15,046 nucleotides of DNA from Calditrichia bacterium. GTDB lineage: Bacteria > Calditrichota > Calditrichia > Calditrichales > Calditrichaceae. The notes beneath the pieces were generated by a model, which was given only the letters and a program-made list of their open reading frames with translations, was not told the origin of the DNA and did no database searches. This document shows, one piece after another, positions 14,038-15,046 of this stretch. Where the stretch lies: NCBI GenBank assembly GCA_027039465.1, contig JALWEA010000138.1, positions 1 to 15,046 of the forward strand. Direction: 5' to 3'. Both the position numbers and the translations under genes were made by a program. The stretch's first letter is position 1; every line of letters begins with the position of its first letter.

Positions 14038-15046
14038 ATGCGAATTCAAGTACCGGATTCGGCAAAAAACTGGATTTCTGTTTCCGGTGTAATGATTGCC
14101 ATTGTCAGTTTATTTTTAATTCTGTTTTTATTCATCATTTCATCGTTAATTGAAGCCCGGGCAACCTATCTCGGTATGATCACATTTATTTTATTGCCGG
14201 GTCTGCTGGTACTCGGGCTTATTCTGATTCCTGTGGGCATGTTAATCACCCATAAGCGTAAACGCTCTTTACAAGCGCCCTGGCCGAAAATCGATTTAAA
14301 TTTAGCCGCGCATCGGCATGCCGTATTTTTGTTTATCGGTGGAACGGCTATTTTCATTCTTTTGACGGGCGTCGGCAGTTATCAGGCCTTTCGTATCACG
14401 GAATCGGTTGAATTCTGCGGGCAACTTTGTCACAGTGTAATGCATCCGGAATACACGGCTTATCAGCAATCGCCGCATGCGCGTGTGGCCTGTGTGCAAT
14501 GCCATGTGGGCGAGGGAGCCGACTGGTACGTTCGTTCCAAGCTTTCCGGCTTGTATCAGGTGTATTCGGTAACGTTTAAATTGTATCCCAAACCCATTCC
14601 GACACCTATTCACAATTTACGTCCGGCTCGTGAAACCTGTGAACGCTGCCACTGGCCTCAGAAATTTTTCGCTCAAAAATTGAGAACGGAATACCATTAT
14701 CTTCCCGATGAAAATAATACCCGTTTGCGGATTCAGTTAATCATGAAGATCGGTGCGGAACATTCGGCGCTTGGCTTGCAAAAAGGTATCCATTGGCACA
14801 TTAATCCCGATATTCGGGTCGAATACATTGCATCCGATGAAAAACGTCAGGAGATTCCCTGGGTGCGCATGACAAATTTAAAAACCGGAAAGGTAACGAT
14901 TTTTCAGGATGAAGAAAATCCCATTTCCCAAAACGACATACAAAAGGCCAAAATCCGCACCATGGATTGCATGGATTGCCACAATCGGCCTTCGCACCAA
15001 TACAAAACGCCTTCTTATTTTATCAATGAAGCCATAGCGGCTAATG
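14038..15046 (+). CDS. Membrane-anchored multihaem cytochrome c, NapC/NirT-like (3' end beyond window)
   Basis: ATG at 14038 with AAAGG (14027-14031) upstream; open to the window edge, 336 residues visible and C-terminus missing. Hydrophobic segments lie at about 14-37, 44-70 and 93-115, so the anchor has three helices where classical NapC/NrfH has one. Four haem-c sites are visible: CGQLCH (127-132, a CX3CH form, with M135 at H+3), CVQCH (152-156), CERCH (201-205) and CMDCH (311-315). Other family patterns include PEYTAYQQSPHARVACVQCH and IHNLRPARETCERCH. Such proteins take electrons from membrane quinol and pass them to periplasmic reductases. The partner is not in the window and may be downstream. 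Haem number could rise in the missing part. Confidence 0.88.
   Translation, partial: MRIQVPDSAKNWISVSGVMIAIVSLFLILFLFIISSLIEARATYLGMITFILLPGLLVLGLILIPVGMLITHKRKRSLQAPWPKIDLNLAAHRHAVFLFIGGTAIFILLTGVGSYQAFRITESVEFCGQLCHSVMHPEYTAYQQSPHARVACVQCHVGEGADWYVRSKLSGLYQVYSVTFKLYPKPIPTPIHNLRPARETCERCHWPQKFFAQKLRTEYHYLPDENNTRLRIQLIMKIGAEHSALGLQKGIHWHINPDIRVEYIASDEKRQEIPWVRMTNLKTGKVTIFQDEENPISQNDIQKAKIRTMDCMDCHNRPSHQYKTPSYFINEAIAAN

Overview
The window is chromosomal DNA of moderately low GC from a bacterium of the Fibrobacterota-Chlorobiota-Bacteroidota (FCB) group; a Calditrichota (Caldithrix-like) or related lineage fits best. The evidence is a protein with a type IX secretion (T9SS) C-terminal sorting domain, a TPR lipoprotein whose mature N-terminus recalls the T9SS accessory lipoproteins PorW/SprE, and a NapC/NirT-like multihaem cytochrome c with a CX3CH first haem site. 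The phylum is inference; no rRNA or marker gene is present.

Layout. (1) 1-334 is AT-rich and gene-free. (2) 335-2968, minus strand: a large secreted protein with a signal peptide, a PD40/TolB-type beta-propeller, a C39-like papain-fold cysteine peptidase domain, Ig/CARDB-like modules and a T9SS tail. A candidate promoter preceded by a perfect tandem 10-mer lies upstream. (3) 2969-5009: a 2-kb gene-free block between divergent genes, packed with degenerate dispersed repeats, palindromes and a MITE-like element. (4) 5010-13632: seven genes on the plus strand, closely spaced except for two gaps: a membrane-anchored TPR protein (YfgM-like), an ArgD-like class III aminotransferase, an unrecognised 8-TM protein, a MalK/UgpC-type ABC ATPase without permeases, a tryptophanase, a sirtuin-fold protein with a substituted active site, and a long TPR lipoprotein. 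(5) 13633-14037: intergenic, with two hairpins, a 16-bp palindrome and a candidate promoter. (6) 14038 to the window end: the 5' part of a membrane-anchored multihaem cytochrome c.

How they may work together. The propeller-peptidase carries the label for T9SS export, and the lipoprotein could belong to that machinery. Tryptophanase (indole, pyruvate and ammonia from tryptophan) and the aminotransferase point to amino-acid metabolism; the cytochrome points to quinol-linked respiration. No complete known defence or mobile system is seen. The least ordinary things are the repeat block, in which conserved flanks carry unrelated hairpins in different copies, and the sirtuin-like protein lacking the catalytic histidine.
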